Of a stretch of 30,945 nt of DNA, positions 1-8,323 are shown piece after piece; positions within the stretch are counted from its first letter, which is position 1, and each line of letters opens with the position of its first letter. Below the pieces are notes generated by a model. That model was not told where the DNA came from and did not search any database. It was given only the letters and a program-made list of their open reading frames with translations. This DNA is from Gracilaria caudata (lineage: Eukaryota; Rhodophyta; Florideophyceae; Gracilariales; Gracilariaceae), in contig JASCIV010000220.1 of the NCBI GenBank assembly GCA_030374735.1, positions 1 through 30,945 on the forward strand, read 5' to 3'. The translations under genes and the position numbers were made by a program.

Positions 1-1202
1 CCGCCGCCGCGCTCGCCGTCGCGGATGCTCTGCTTGCAAAACGGGCAGATCCTGTTGACGCGCAGCCACTGGTCCACGCACTCCGCGTGGAAGCGGTGCG
101 CGCACGGCAGCACCTTCACCTGCTCGCCGCTCTCGTACTCGCCCAGGCAGATGGCGCACTTCTCCTCGCCCTCCGCCTCGTCGTGCTTCGTGTGCTCCGC
201 CTCGAAGCGATGCGTCGGCAGTCGCTCAATCTCCGTGTTTGCTGCGCCGCGGTTCACGTTGCCGCCCATGCGCTCAATCACGTTGATCCAGTCCTCATAC
301 GTCTCTCCCCCCTCCATGGCGCCCGGCATCATGGAGCGGAACCACTCGCCAAACGTGCCGTTCTGCGCCTCGCCATGCATAGCGGTCAGCGGTCCAAACG
401 TGCCGGAGAACAGCAGGTTCATCATTTCCCCCGCGTCGCCAAACTGTACACGGTGCGTCTGAGAAGGTGCACCACCACCACCACCACCACCGCCACCACC
501 GCCACCGCCACCGCCGTGCGCGCGCGCGCCGCGCGCATGCGCAAACGTGACACGCGAACCGCCCGGCATGCGCACCTGTTCAAACTGCATGCCCTCCGGC
601 GACACCGTGAACGAAGCGCCGCCTCCAAACACGCCATCATCCAGTCGTCCAAACGTCTCGTGCAGGATGGAATTCAGCACCCCATCCGCCGACTCGCCCA
701 TCCCATACTCGCGTCGACCGCCCGCGCGTTGGCCGCGTTGCTCGCCGCCGCCACCGCCGCCCGCCGCGGCGCCCGCGCCCGCGCGCGCGCCACGCCGACG
801 AAACGGCTCGCGCTGCACGTACGCGCGGCCGGGAAAGTCGCCCAGATCGGCGAGCCCCGCGGTGGGGTGATGCGCGGCGGGCGCGCGTCGCGCGGCGGGC
901 GTCTGCGAGATGTGGCGAAACAGGTCGGACAGCACCTCTGCGGCGCCGAACGAGCTGCGCGGTTGCACGAACGGGAAGCGCGAGTCTGGCGGCGACGGCG
1001 ACGGCGACGGCGAGCGTTGAGACGGCTGCGGCCACTCGTGCGTGGGCTGCGGATACGCGGGCTGGCGCGGCGCGCGCGAGGGCGGCGGCGACGAGGGCGG
1101 CGGCGGCGCCCAGTCCATGGGCGGCAGCTGCGTGGCGAATTCCTCCTCCTGCAGACGGCGCGCTAGCGCGGCGTCGGCGTCGATTTGCGCCTGTGTGCTC
1201 AT
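1..1202 (-). CDS. RING-H2 finger E3 ubiquitin ligase, partial (C-terminus runs off the window)
   Basis: One open frame runs from an ATG at 1200-1202 to the window edge with no stop, giving about 400 residues. The C-terminal part is a clear C3H2C3 RING-H2 domain at about residues 349-389: CAIC, then PCAHRFH, then EC and CPFC. This arrangement fits the RNF126/RNF115-type E3 ligases, which recruit an E2 enzyme and transfer ubiquitin to substrates. The N-terminus has ALARRLQEEE near residue 12, followed by long Pro/Ser- and Gly-rich low-complexity stretches, including a poly-Gly run encoded by a GGT-type triplet repeat. The region before the RING (GTFGEWFRSMMPGAMEGG) is compact and may be a folded element. 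The gene is divergent from the NFU1 gene with about 400 bases between the starts. The RING assignment is seen directly; the substrate and subfamily are inference. The true C-terminus is outside the window. Confidence 0.88.
   Translation of the reverse strand, partial: MSTQAQIDADAALARRLQEEEFATQLPPMDWAPPPPSSPPPSRAPRQPAYPQPTHEWPQPSQRSPSPSPSPPDSRFPFVQPRSSFGAAEVLSDLFRHISQTPAARRAPAAHHPTAGLADLGDFPGRAYVQREPFRRRGARAGAGAAAGGGGGGEQRGQRAGGRREYGMGESADGVLNSILHETFGRLDDGVFGGGASFTVSPEGMQFEQVRMPGGSRVTFAHARGARAHGGGGGGGGGGGGGGGAPSQTHRVQFGDAGEMMNLLFSGTFGPLTAMHGEAQNGTFGEWFRSMMPGAMEGGETYEDWINVIERMGGNVNRGAANTEIERLPTHRFEAEHTKHDEAEGEEKCAICLGEYESGEQVKVLPCAHRFHAECVDQWLRVNRICPFCKQSIRDGERGG
469..515. repeat. CAC/CGC triplet repeat encoding poly-glycine
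   Basis: An imperfect run of CAC and CGC triplets lies inside the RING-H2 gene. Read on the minus strand it encodes a continuous glycine tract that links the N-terminal low-complexity region to the pre-RING region. It is likely to vary in length between strains. Confidence 0.85.
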
Positions 1203-1600
1203 GTGTGCGATCGCTGTTAGCCTGCGGGTTGTTGCTTTTTGGGTGAGGGCGTGCGGCACAGGCGCGTTGCGGACAGCGGCGTCGTTGCGGGGGCGCGCGC
1301 GCGGGACGGCGCGCGCTTTGTGTGCAGCGCAGTGCGCTGTGGCGTGTGCTGTGTGGGTGTGTGTGTGTGTGTGGAGGGTGCGCGCGTGGCGCCAGCGCCC
1401 GCTGTGTGCGCGGTGGACGCGTGTGCTGCGCGACGCGCCGCGCCGCGCCGCGCCGCTTTTCGATTCAGCTGCTCTGCGGCGCCGCTGCGTTTTTTGAGCG
1501 CGCGCGCGGAGCGGCGCGACGAGCTGTTGCGCTATTGCGTGACGACGGCGGGCGTGTGCGTGCGCGCTGTGCGATTGTGTGTCTCCCCCTTGGCGGCGCA
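1203..1600. promoter_or_regulatory. Divergent intergenic region between RING-H2 and NFU1 genes
   Basis: About 400 bases separate the two divergent start codons. The stretch is extremely CpG-rich (many CGCGCG runs) and holds a GT dinucleotide run near 1355-1372. No TATA box is evident. The NFU1 frame is open leftward to about 1322 without a stop, but the sequence there is Arg/Cys-rich low-complexity translation typical of G+C-rich noncoding DNA. Confidence 0.5.
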
Positions 1601-2323
1601 ATGTGGCGCGGCTTGTTGCGCGCGTCGTCGTCGGCGCGCATGCGCGCGTTCGCGCCGCACACGCGCGGCATGTTCATTCAGACGCGCCCCACGCCCAACG
1701 CGCACGCGGTGATGTTTCTGCCGGGGCGCGCGGTGATGCCCGGCGGAGTGGGCACCGCCGACTACCCGTCGCTGCGCGCCGCCAGCGACAGCCCGCTCGC
1801 GCGCAAGCTGTTCGCCGTGAGCGGCGTGAAGGCGGTGTTCTTCGGCGCCGACTTTGTGACCGTCACCAAGGACGACCAGCTGCACTGGAGCGCGCTGCGC
1901 CCGGAGATCTTCGGCGTGATCATGGACTTCTTCGCGGGCGAGGAGAGCGTGATTGTGCGCGACGCGCACGCGATGGCGGACGCGGACACGGTGGTGAGGG
2001 AGGACGACTCGGAGGTGGTGGCGATGATCAAGGAGCTTTTGGAGACGCGCGTGAAGCCGGCGGTGGCGCAGGACGGCGGCAGCATTGTGTTTCGCGCGTT
2101 CGACGAGCGCACGGGCGAGGTGAAGCTGGAGTTACAGGGCGCGTGTTCTACGTGTTCTAGTAGCAGCATCACGCTCAAGAGCGGCGTGGAGAACATGCTG
2201 CGCCACTACGTGCCGGAGGTGAAGGCGGTGCAGCAGGTGCTGCCGCCGCACGCGGACGACGTGCAGCGCGCCAACATGCAAGCGCTCGAGCGCGTGGAGA
2301 GCAAACTCAACTCACGCTCGTAA
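1601..2323 (+). CDS. NFU1: Mitochondrial NFU1-type iron-sulfur cluster scaffold/carrier protein
   Basis: The 240-residue product has the NFU1 architecture. Residues 1-23 (MWRGLLRASSSARMR...) are Arg/Ser-rich and basic, as expected of a mitochondrial presequence. Residues 24-112 form the N-terminal Nfu domain, starting with the family signature MFIQTRPTPN. Residues 136-212 form the NifU-like C-terminal domain with the cluster-binding CSTC motif at Cys182 and Cys185, followed by the conserved ITLKSGVENML helix. NFU1 receives and delivers 4Fe-4S clusters to targets such as lipoyl synthase and complex II; the human protein is of similar length (254). I chose the ATG at 1601 because it gives a normal presequence; an in-frame upstream ATG at 1322 would add 93 low-complexity residues with no homology that I recognise. 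It converges with the next gene, with only 38 bases between the two stop codons. Confidence 0.95.
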   Translation: MWRGLLRASSSARMRAFAPHTRGMFIQTRPTPNAHAVMFLPGRAVMPGGVGTADYPSLRAASDSPLARKLFAVSGVKAVFFGADFVTVTKDDQLHWSALRPEIFGVIMDFFAGEESVIVRDAHAMADADTVVREDDSEVVAMIKELLETRVKPAVAQDGGSIVFRAFDERTGEVKLELQGACSTCSSSSITLKSGVENMLRHYVPEVKAVQQVLPPHADDVQRANMQALERVESKLNSRS

Positions 2324-2361
2324 AAAGGAACAGGAACAACCCATAAACGCAAACAGCGCAC

Positions 2362-3267
2362 TCACAAGTCGTGCGCGTGACAGCACTGGTTGCGGATGAT
2401 GGGCCGCAGGTGGTCGTAGTCCGGCAGCGGCTGTCCCACGCCGCGCGACCACGCGATCTTGCCCCCAATCCACACGTTGAACGTGTTCTCCGCGGTGCGC
2501 GGGATGAGCCCCACGTCCAGAATGTCGCGGTGGAACTCCGAAATGAGCTCCGACGCAATCCAGGTGGCGCGCAGCAGCCCGCCGCTGGTCATGGAGAACT
2601 CCACCGCCACGCGCACGTGCGACGGCGGCGCGTCGTCCGTGGCGCCGTGCTCGCCGTTGGCGTGCACGCCCGCGCCGGACACCAGCTGCGCGTTGATGGC
2701 GGCGTCGTTGGTGAGCGTCAACGCGCCGCTGCGCAGCGCGGCGGCGGCGGCCACGCTGGGCGACGCGGCGGCGAGCGTGGATAGCGTGGCCTCGCGCTTG
2801 CGCTTTGGCGGCGGCAACGGCTGATGCGGCGAGATGTGCGCGCCCAGCACGGGCGCGTGCGCGCCCACGCCCAGCGCGGCGGCGGTGGGCGGCACGGCGC
2901 CGGCGCCGGCGCTGTGCTGCGCGTCGGCGGCGCGAATGCGCTCGCGGATCTCGGGCGGAACGCGGCGGCAGCCGCGGTACGGGTCCACGATGTGGTTCTT
3001 GAGGCGCGTCTCGTTGTAACTGTTGTTGTTTTGTGGCGCAGCGCGGAAGCGGGCGGTAACGTCGGGAAGGCGTCAGTGGGATGTTGGTGTGCGATGACGG
3101 CTTCTTGTCTGTGTGCGTGTTGTAACTTACGCCCAGTCGCCGCTACAGTGGTTGCAGCGCGCGCGTTTTGTGATTCCGTTTCCGTTTGCGCGCGCCTTGC
3201 GGTACACGTGAAACTGGCGCGTTTTTATTTTTGTGCGAGTTTGTTAGTTGCGGTGAGCGAGAGAGAG

Positions 3268-3317
<50 letters not shown>

Positions 3318-3538
3318 AGAGAGAAAGGCAATGCGCGTACCTCGTTGGTGTAGTGAATGCGCTCCGGTTGCTCATCGCGGCGCGACGTGGAGGGCGGCGC
3401 GGACTGCGACGCGGGCGGCGGCGCTGACGGCGTGGCTGACGGCGGCGGCGGCGCGGACGACGTCGCCAGCGGACTGGTGGGCGGCGTGGTGTGCGACGGC
3501 GCGTCCAGCGCGTCGGGCGACACCGTCGGGAAGTTCAT
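2362..3538 (-). CDS. SelT/SelW/SelH (Rdx) fold protein with SxxS in place of CxxC, two exons
   Basis: Exon 1 is 3341-3538 (ATG at 3536-3538, 66 codons) and exon 2 is 2362-3009. The intron, 3010-3340, has donor GAG|GTACGC and acceptor ACGAG|ACG, both phase 0, giving 281 residues. Residues 198-273 match the Rdx thioredoxin-like domain: strand HVRVAVEF, then the active-site position, then LLRATWIASELISEF, then FNVWIGGKIAWSR and LPDYDHLRPIIRNQ. Family members normally carry CxxC or CxxU directly after the first strand. Here the aligned positions are Ser205 and Ser208 (SMTS), so classical thiol redox activity looks lost. Two adjacent cysteines sit near the C-terminus (NQCCHAHDL). Residues 1-190 are Pro/Ala/Ser-rich, with a basic PKRKRE at about 134-139 that could be a nuclear localisation signal. 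The fold call is from visible sequence pattern; the function is unknown. Expression of the N-terminal exon is inferred from the splice match only. Confidence 0.68.
3257..3324. repeat. (GA)n microsatellite inside an intron
   Basis: An almost pure GA dinucleotide run of about 65 bases lies in the 331-base intron of the Rdx-fold gene. On the transcribed (minus) strand it is a CT-rich tract just downstream of the donor site. It is the longest simple repeat in the window. Confidence 0.95.
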
Positions 3539-3828
3539 GCTGCTGCGAGCGCGGAAAAGCGAAAGCTGCAAGGTCGCGACCGACAGCTTCCGTCGCTTGC
3601 GCGTAAACGTGACAGCTGCGCAGACGTCAACCGCGCGTAAGTGCGCGCGCAAGTGGCGCCTTTTCCCTTTTTTTTTTTTCTTTCGCCCCTTTTCGTGCGC
3701 GCCCACTTGCACGCGGCGCGCGCGAGCGCGTGCACAAAGCGTGGCCGCTGTGTGAGCGGGCGCGCGTCATAGCGCTGTGAACAACTTTTACACGCGTGTG
3801 CGCGCTGCTGTGTGTTGGGGGGCGCAGC

Positions 3829-4878
3829 TCATTGCTGCACCTCGGCCATGGTGATGAAGCCGCTGTTGTCCTTGTCGAGCTCGTCGAAGCGACGCAGCAC
3901 GGGCTGCACGTCGTCGTTGCTCACCTTGCCGGTGCGGATGAGCATTTGCGCCAGGAACTCCGCCTTGTCCACGCGTCGGTCGTTGTCCACGTCCATGCGC
4001 ATCAACGTCTTCATGTCCATCGTGGCGCTCATCAGTCGGCGCGTGGCCGCGCCCTGCTTGAGCTTTGCAAACAGCCCGGCCACCTCCGCAACCACCTTCG
4101 CGGCGTAGATGGTGGCGAAACACAGCCACACCGTCATGATCAGTTTGGACGAGTTGCGCGTGGGCTGCAGGTCTCCGAACCCCACCGTGGACGCGGAGAT
4201 CACCGTCACGTACATGGCGTTGAGAAGCGACAGCTTCTCAAGTTTGGAGAACACCACCACGCCGATGGACAGAATCGCCAGCAGCCAGAACGCAGACACA
4301 ACCACCTCGTGAATGTCCGACTTGTCCACCGCGCCTGCGCGCGCACCGCCCGCGTGTTGCTGCTGCTGCTGCTCCTCATCCGACTCGTCATCGCCGCCAA
4401 TCGCCCGGAGCAGCAGTTCCTCCTGCCGATCAATCAACGTTCCCACCACAAACGCCAACAGCGCAGAAATAATGGCAATGGACACAAACACATAATAGAT
4501 CACAAACATCTTCGACACAGCTCGCGTGGGAGTAATATCTCCGTACCCCACCGTGGTGGTGGTCACCACGCAGAAGTACGCGGCGTCATACACAGACCAG
4601 CCCTCCAGCCAGCGCATCATCACAATGCCCACCGCCACATGCGCCAAAATGGCCAGCACCGAGCCCACAAACATGCGGCTGTTCAGGCGCTCCGAGCTCT
4701 CAATGTCGTGCAACACGTCCTCGATGCCCTCCTTCTGCGCGTCGCCCTTCTTGACTCGCTGCGCCATCACGCGGTTGAACGCGTCGTAGCGACGCGACTT
4801 GATGCGCTGCAGAAACTGCGCTGCGGTCGACGGCGGCGTGGCCGTCACCAGCGGCGTGTGTTCCGTGTGCGTATCCAT
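3829..4878 (-). CDS. Two-pore (TPK-type) potassium channel with two EF hands, paralogue A
   Basis: The 349-residue product has two pore loops, each with a K+ selectivity filter: TVGYGD at 109-114 and TVGFGD at 231-236. Each is flanked by hydrophobic helices (about 70-90, 122-148, 190-210, 244-270). A C-terminal regulatory region carries two EF-hand loops, 296-307 (DVDNDRRVDKAE) and 335-346 (DKDNSGFITMAE). This is the layout of the plant vacuolar TPK/KCO channels, which work as dimers and respond to cytosolic Ca2+. A poly-Gln run near 170-174 lies in the acidic linker between the halves and comes from a TGC repeat. I start at the ATG at 4876-4878 because the product begins MDTHTEHTPL, matching the MDSTSEDTPL start of the paralogue at 6284-7342. 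The frame is open for another 119 codons upstream, but that stretch has no recognisable homology. Its membrane (vacuole or plasma) cannot be told from the sequence. Confidence 0.93.
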   Translation of the reverse strand: MDTHTEHTPLVTATPPSTAAQFLQRIKSRRYDAFNRVMAQRVKKGDAQKEGIEDVLHDIESSERLNSRMFVGSVLAILAHVAVGIVMMRWLEGWSVYDAAYFCVVTTTTVGYGDITPTRAVSKMFVIYYVFVSIAIISALLAFVVGTLIDRQEELLLRAIGGDDESDEEQQQQQHAGGARAGAVDKSDIHEVVVSAFWLLAILSIGVVVFSKLEKLSLLNAMYVTVISASTVGFGDLQPTRNSSKLIMTVWLCFATIYAAKVVAEVAGLFAKLKQGAATRRLMSATMDMKTLMRMDVDNDRRVDKAEFLAQMLIRTGKVSNDDVQPVLRRFDELDKDNSGFITMAEVQQ

Positions 4879-6283
4879 GCTGCGCGTGGTGCTCGTTCTC
4901 AGTTGCAGAGCGCGCGCTGTGCGCCTTGTTCCGCGCCAGTTACTACAGGGAATGCTGTGCGCGGAGCGGCGAGCACTGAAGCAAAGCACGTACGCGGGAG
5001 CTGCACACGCGCGCAAGCTTACGCGAGAGAGACGCGGAGCTCCGCTGTTGCTCATGCACGCAACAGGCAAACGGTTTTGCGCGCTGCCAGGCGCCAATTT
5101 GACGTCCCGTACCAAAACGCTCCACAGTAACGCGAGCCGCTTGGCGTTTACGTCTTGTTGCGCGGAGAAGGCTGTTGTGACGTGGACAACGTTGTGTTGG
5201 TCAAGTGCGCGCTTCAAGCGGCGTGGCTTCGGCAAATGGCCGGCCCGGCGGCTTGGCGTGCAGGAGCTCTTGCGACCGCAGCTCCCATCTGGCCATCGCT
5301 AAGCAGCGCAAGAAACGTGCGCGGTCAGTGCGGCCGCTCGCAAACGGCACGAGGCTCGTGCCACCAGCGTTCGTTTGTTATGCCGCGTGGCGGTGGCAGT
5401 TGTGAAGTGCAACCAACGTTTGAGGTAACCGCTTACTTGCGTGCTTCTTCTTCAAAATGTAAAACATACCGTACAACATTTGTAACTTACACATCGTGAC
5501 TCGCACACCCCAACTTCCGTTTCACGGTGACCCCCGCCCAGCGCTTGCAAGCTGCAACCGCTGATGGAGCTCAACACAACACGCCCAACGCAGGTATCAC
5601 CAACTCTTGATCGCGTGACCAACGCGTATCTAGAACACCTGTGTCTTCGCCAACGGCGAACAACATTTTGGTTCGAGCTCCATCAACAGCTCTTGACTCT
5701 ATGGCACTTGTAGCTATCACTCCACACTCAAGTCTCACACTGCTTGTTGCTGCCCAGCTGGAAACAAAAGAAAAAGAATCCACTGTCCTCAAGAAGAAGA
5801 AGAATCTCGTAACTGCATTCAAAAGGGTCTCCATACGTTTGTATTCTCCTGCCCCTCATTGAACAGTTCCTGTGCTGTTCAACGCTGTCTTTGAGCTCTT
5901 GTCACCAGTTCTTCTTGTCAAAGGCACGCACACAGCCGAGTAATACATTACCAGCCTCTTTTCCTCATCAATCTACATTTGCACAAACGTGCAAACTGCA
6001 AAACTTCCAATCTACTCAACATTTTGGACTGTTTCGTTCGTCTTGTTCACCACAGAGAAAACTCTTCACAGCGAGATACCTTCGTTGCCGAGTAATTGAG
6101 CACAACATTCCACATTCTATAAAGGGACGTAACGCTCTGTTCAATTTATACACTTTCATTAGTACATGGGCAGCGAACACACTTGATAAACTTTCTACAT
6201 CTACAAACGCTTATTACTTTGCAAATCAACTGCCTCTTAGCGCAGTTGATCAACCGCAGTTTTCCGTAACGTTTGGAGACTCA
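4879..6283. other. Intergenic region containing a sharp G+C boundary; no gene recognised
   Basis: This 1.4-kb gap separates the two tandem K+ channel genes. Up to about 5.4 kb it is G+C-rich like the upstream genes; after that it becomes A+T-richer with pyrimidine-rich stretches. Open frames on both strands (for example 5891-6301 plus, and the upstream extension of the channel frame to 5235) have no recognisable domains and look like chance. Confidence 0.6.
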
Positions 6284-7342
6284 TCATGTGCACACTGTTG
6301 ACGCGTCAGCTTCGCAGTCCCCTGGCGTAATATATCCGTCTTTGTCTGTATCGATTTTGTCAAACATGCTCATCAGTTGGTCTAGATCCTGCTCGCTCAC
6401 CCTCCCAGTTCGTGTGAGCATTTCCACCAGGAACTGCGTCTTGTCAACTCGCCGATTCTGATTTCTATCCATGTACATTAGACTTCTCACATCCAGAGTA
6501 GCCTTAGTTAGTCTTCGAGTGACTGCTCTTTGTTTCATCTTGGCAAATGCGTGCGCAACATCGCCAATGAATTTCGCGATGCCAACCGTGGACAGACACA
6601 GCCATACCGTCATGATCCACTTGGTCTCCTTTCGAGTGGGTTCATAATCGCCGAATCCAACCGTAGAAGTGGATATCACTGTCACATACAGCGCGTTCAC
6701 AAAGGATAGCTTTTCGAGTGTCATAAAAGTCACAATTCCGATTACAATAAGAACCAGGATAAACAAGAAGGACAGGATGAGCTCATCTTTCTCCATTGTG
6801 CCCAAAAGACTTCCAGACTCTGTCTGCCGTTCAGGATCGTCCTCACCAAGCGCGTGGAGAAGCGATTCTTCTTGCCGGTCAACTAGTGTGCCAAGAACAT
6901 ATGCCAACAGAAATGAAATGATAGCAATCGATGCCAAAGCATAGTACACCACAAATAACTTTGATGCCTCTCGTTCAGGCGTAATATCACCATACCCCAC
7001 CGTAGTAGTTGTCACCACACAAAAGTAGGCAGCGTTGTAAAAAGTCCATCCCTCCAACCATCGCATCACAAGGATGCCACTTGCCAGATGAACCAGTATG
7101 GCAAATATGGCTGAAACGAGCATTCTTCCATTCACCAGCTCGTCCTTCTCGATTTCACGTAAAACATCTTCCACATCTTCGTGCCGATTCTCTCCTTGTT
7201 CTAAACGTCCCCATGTGCGAAAAAGAGCTCTGGATCTTCTTGAATTTTTGTGAGCGAAAAGCCATGCGGAGCGAAAAGAATTCTGCCATGAGTTGGCATA
7301 AGCCGTTGGTAGCAATGGTGTGTCTTCGGAAGTTGAATCCAT
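6284..7342 (-). CDS. Two-pore (TPK-type) potassium channel with EF hands, paralogue B
   Basis: The 352-residue product aligns end to end with the neighbouring channel at 3829-4878. Filter 1 is TVGYGD at 114-119 and filter 2 is TVGFGD at 227-232, with the strongly shared blocks VMRWLEGW and CVVTTTTVGYGDITP. The EF-hand pair lies at 292-303 (DRNQNRRVDKTQ) and 331-342 (DTDKDGYITPGD). In the first loop the final acidic ligand is Gln instead of Glu and two Asp ligands are Asn, so Ca2+ binding there is probably weak; the second loop is canonical. The ATG at 7340-7342 gives MDSTSEDTPL, matching the other copy. The gene is a tandem, same-strand duplicate, but its base composition and codon third positions are far less G+C-rich than those of the copy 1.4 kb away. 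The distribution of hydrophobic segments is the same as in paralogue A. Confidence 0.94.
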   Translation of the reverse strand: MDSTSEDTPLLPTAYANSWQNSFRSAWLFAHKNSRRSRALFRTWGRLEQGENRHEDVEDVLREIEKDELVNGRMLVSAIFAILVHLASGILVMRWLEGWTFYNAAYFCVVTTTTVGYGDITPEREASKLFVVYYALASIAIISFLLAYVLGTLVDRQEESLLHALGEDDPERQTESGSLLGTMEKDELILSFLFILVLIVIGIVTFMTLEKLSFVNALYVTVISTSTVGFGDYEPTRKETKWIMTVWLCLSTVGIAKFIGDVAHAFAKMKQRAVTRRLTKATLDVRSLMYMDRNQNRRVDKTQFLVEMLTRTGRVSEQDLDQLMSMFDKIDTDKDGYITPGDCEADASTVCT

Positions 7343-8323
7343 AAGCGAAATCCCGCTCCGCCCACTCCGCACACGTTTTCAAACCAGCCTCCTCGAACCG
7401 TTTTCCACAAGCAGGAACGAAACTGCGCAGAGTTGCGATGTCTTGCGCAAGTGCATTAATACATGGTTCACACTTTGTGGAGATCGTGAGGAATGAAGCA
7501 ACTATAGAGATGTTTGGAATCGCCATGTGTGGTTATAGAATACCATGCATTCAGTGATATACAGTGGTCGGTTAGAGGCAAGCAAACACGAATGTCGCAA
7601 GCAGCAGTCCCCGTTCTCCTTGCGCGGCCGAGGTATAACAAGAAAAGACAACGGCTTCTGCTAACGGTTCGTTTATGGTAATACTGCGAAGGACAGGTTC
7701 CTAACGGGCGGCCTTTCACATTGTTGGTGGCTCTCGACAATGTGGTCCAGTGTATCCTTGCGCTCATTGCGCAATCCGTACTAGCACAAATGCGAAAACC
7801 TTCGCAGCCGTTAATGATGTGGGCCATGCCTCGAGATGCAGGCTCCTATATGTGACATGTTCTTTTCAAGACAGGGCAGATATCTGTGCTTGCGTTATCT
7901 CAGTTGCTCGCTGCATGGGTCCTTGGCAAAAAGGGTTTCAGGGATCAAGAATTCCAAGAGCTTTAGTCTGAACTGTGACCTACGTTAATCCCCAAGGTTG
8001 TAATCCAACATGCGAACGCCAAACGCGGTGACAAACGATTACTTACTCCCCATATGGAGGATGGTATGAAACAAGGTTTCTCGTGAGTGAATGTCATGAT
8101 TGCATGATGATAGTTTGCCAAACTTGGCGATCATTCGGTGGGTGATTCCAAGTCCATCCAATTGCATTCATAGTTAAGAAGCTCTCTTAGTCATACAAAT
8201 ATATATAGCGAAACGGTGACTGCGACGCCCCACGACACCATTCTACTACCCAGTGACCTTCGAAATACAATTTCCCTATCCTGCACAACACATCTACGCG
8301 CTATAGAGGCACGCTATTCCATG
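7343..8323. other. Intergenic region, no gene recognised
   Basis: About 980 bases lie between the channel start codon and the stop of the RING-LON gene. Overlapping minus-strand frames at 7155-7526 and 7468-7827 have no recognisable motifs. A TATATATAG string occurs near 8198-8206, but it is 850 bases from the nearest start and is not assigned. Confidence 0.5.

Noticed and set aside
87..1166. A 359-codon plus-strand ORF opposite the RING-H2 gene
   Set aside because: Its translation is Arg/Ala/His-rich low complexity, an antisense shadow of a G+C-rich coding frame that contains a complete RING-H2 finger.
3796..5130. A 444-codon plus-strand ORF opposite the first K+ channel
   Set aside because: It is an antisense shadow rich in Arg and His; the minus strand encodes two complete selectivity filters and EF hands.
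5891..6301. A 136-codon plus-strand ORF between the channel genes
   Set aside because: No domain, no splice partner, and it runs into the 3' end of the second channel gene.
8198..8206. TATATATAG as a promoter for the second K+ channel
   Set aside because: It is about 850 bases upstream of the start codon and close to the 3' end of another gene, with no supporting element.
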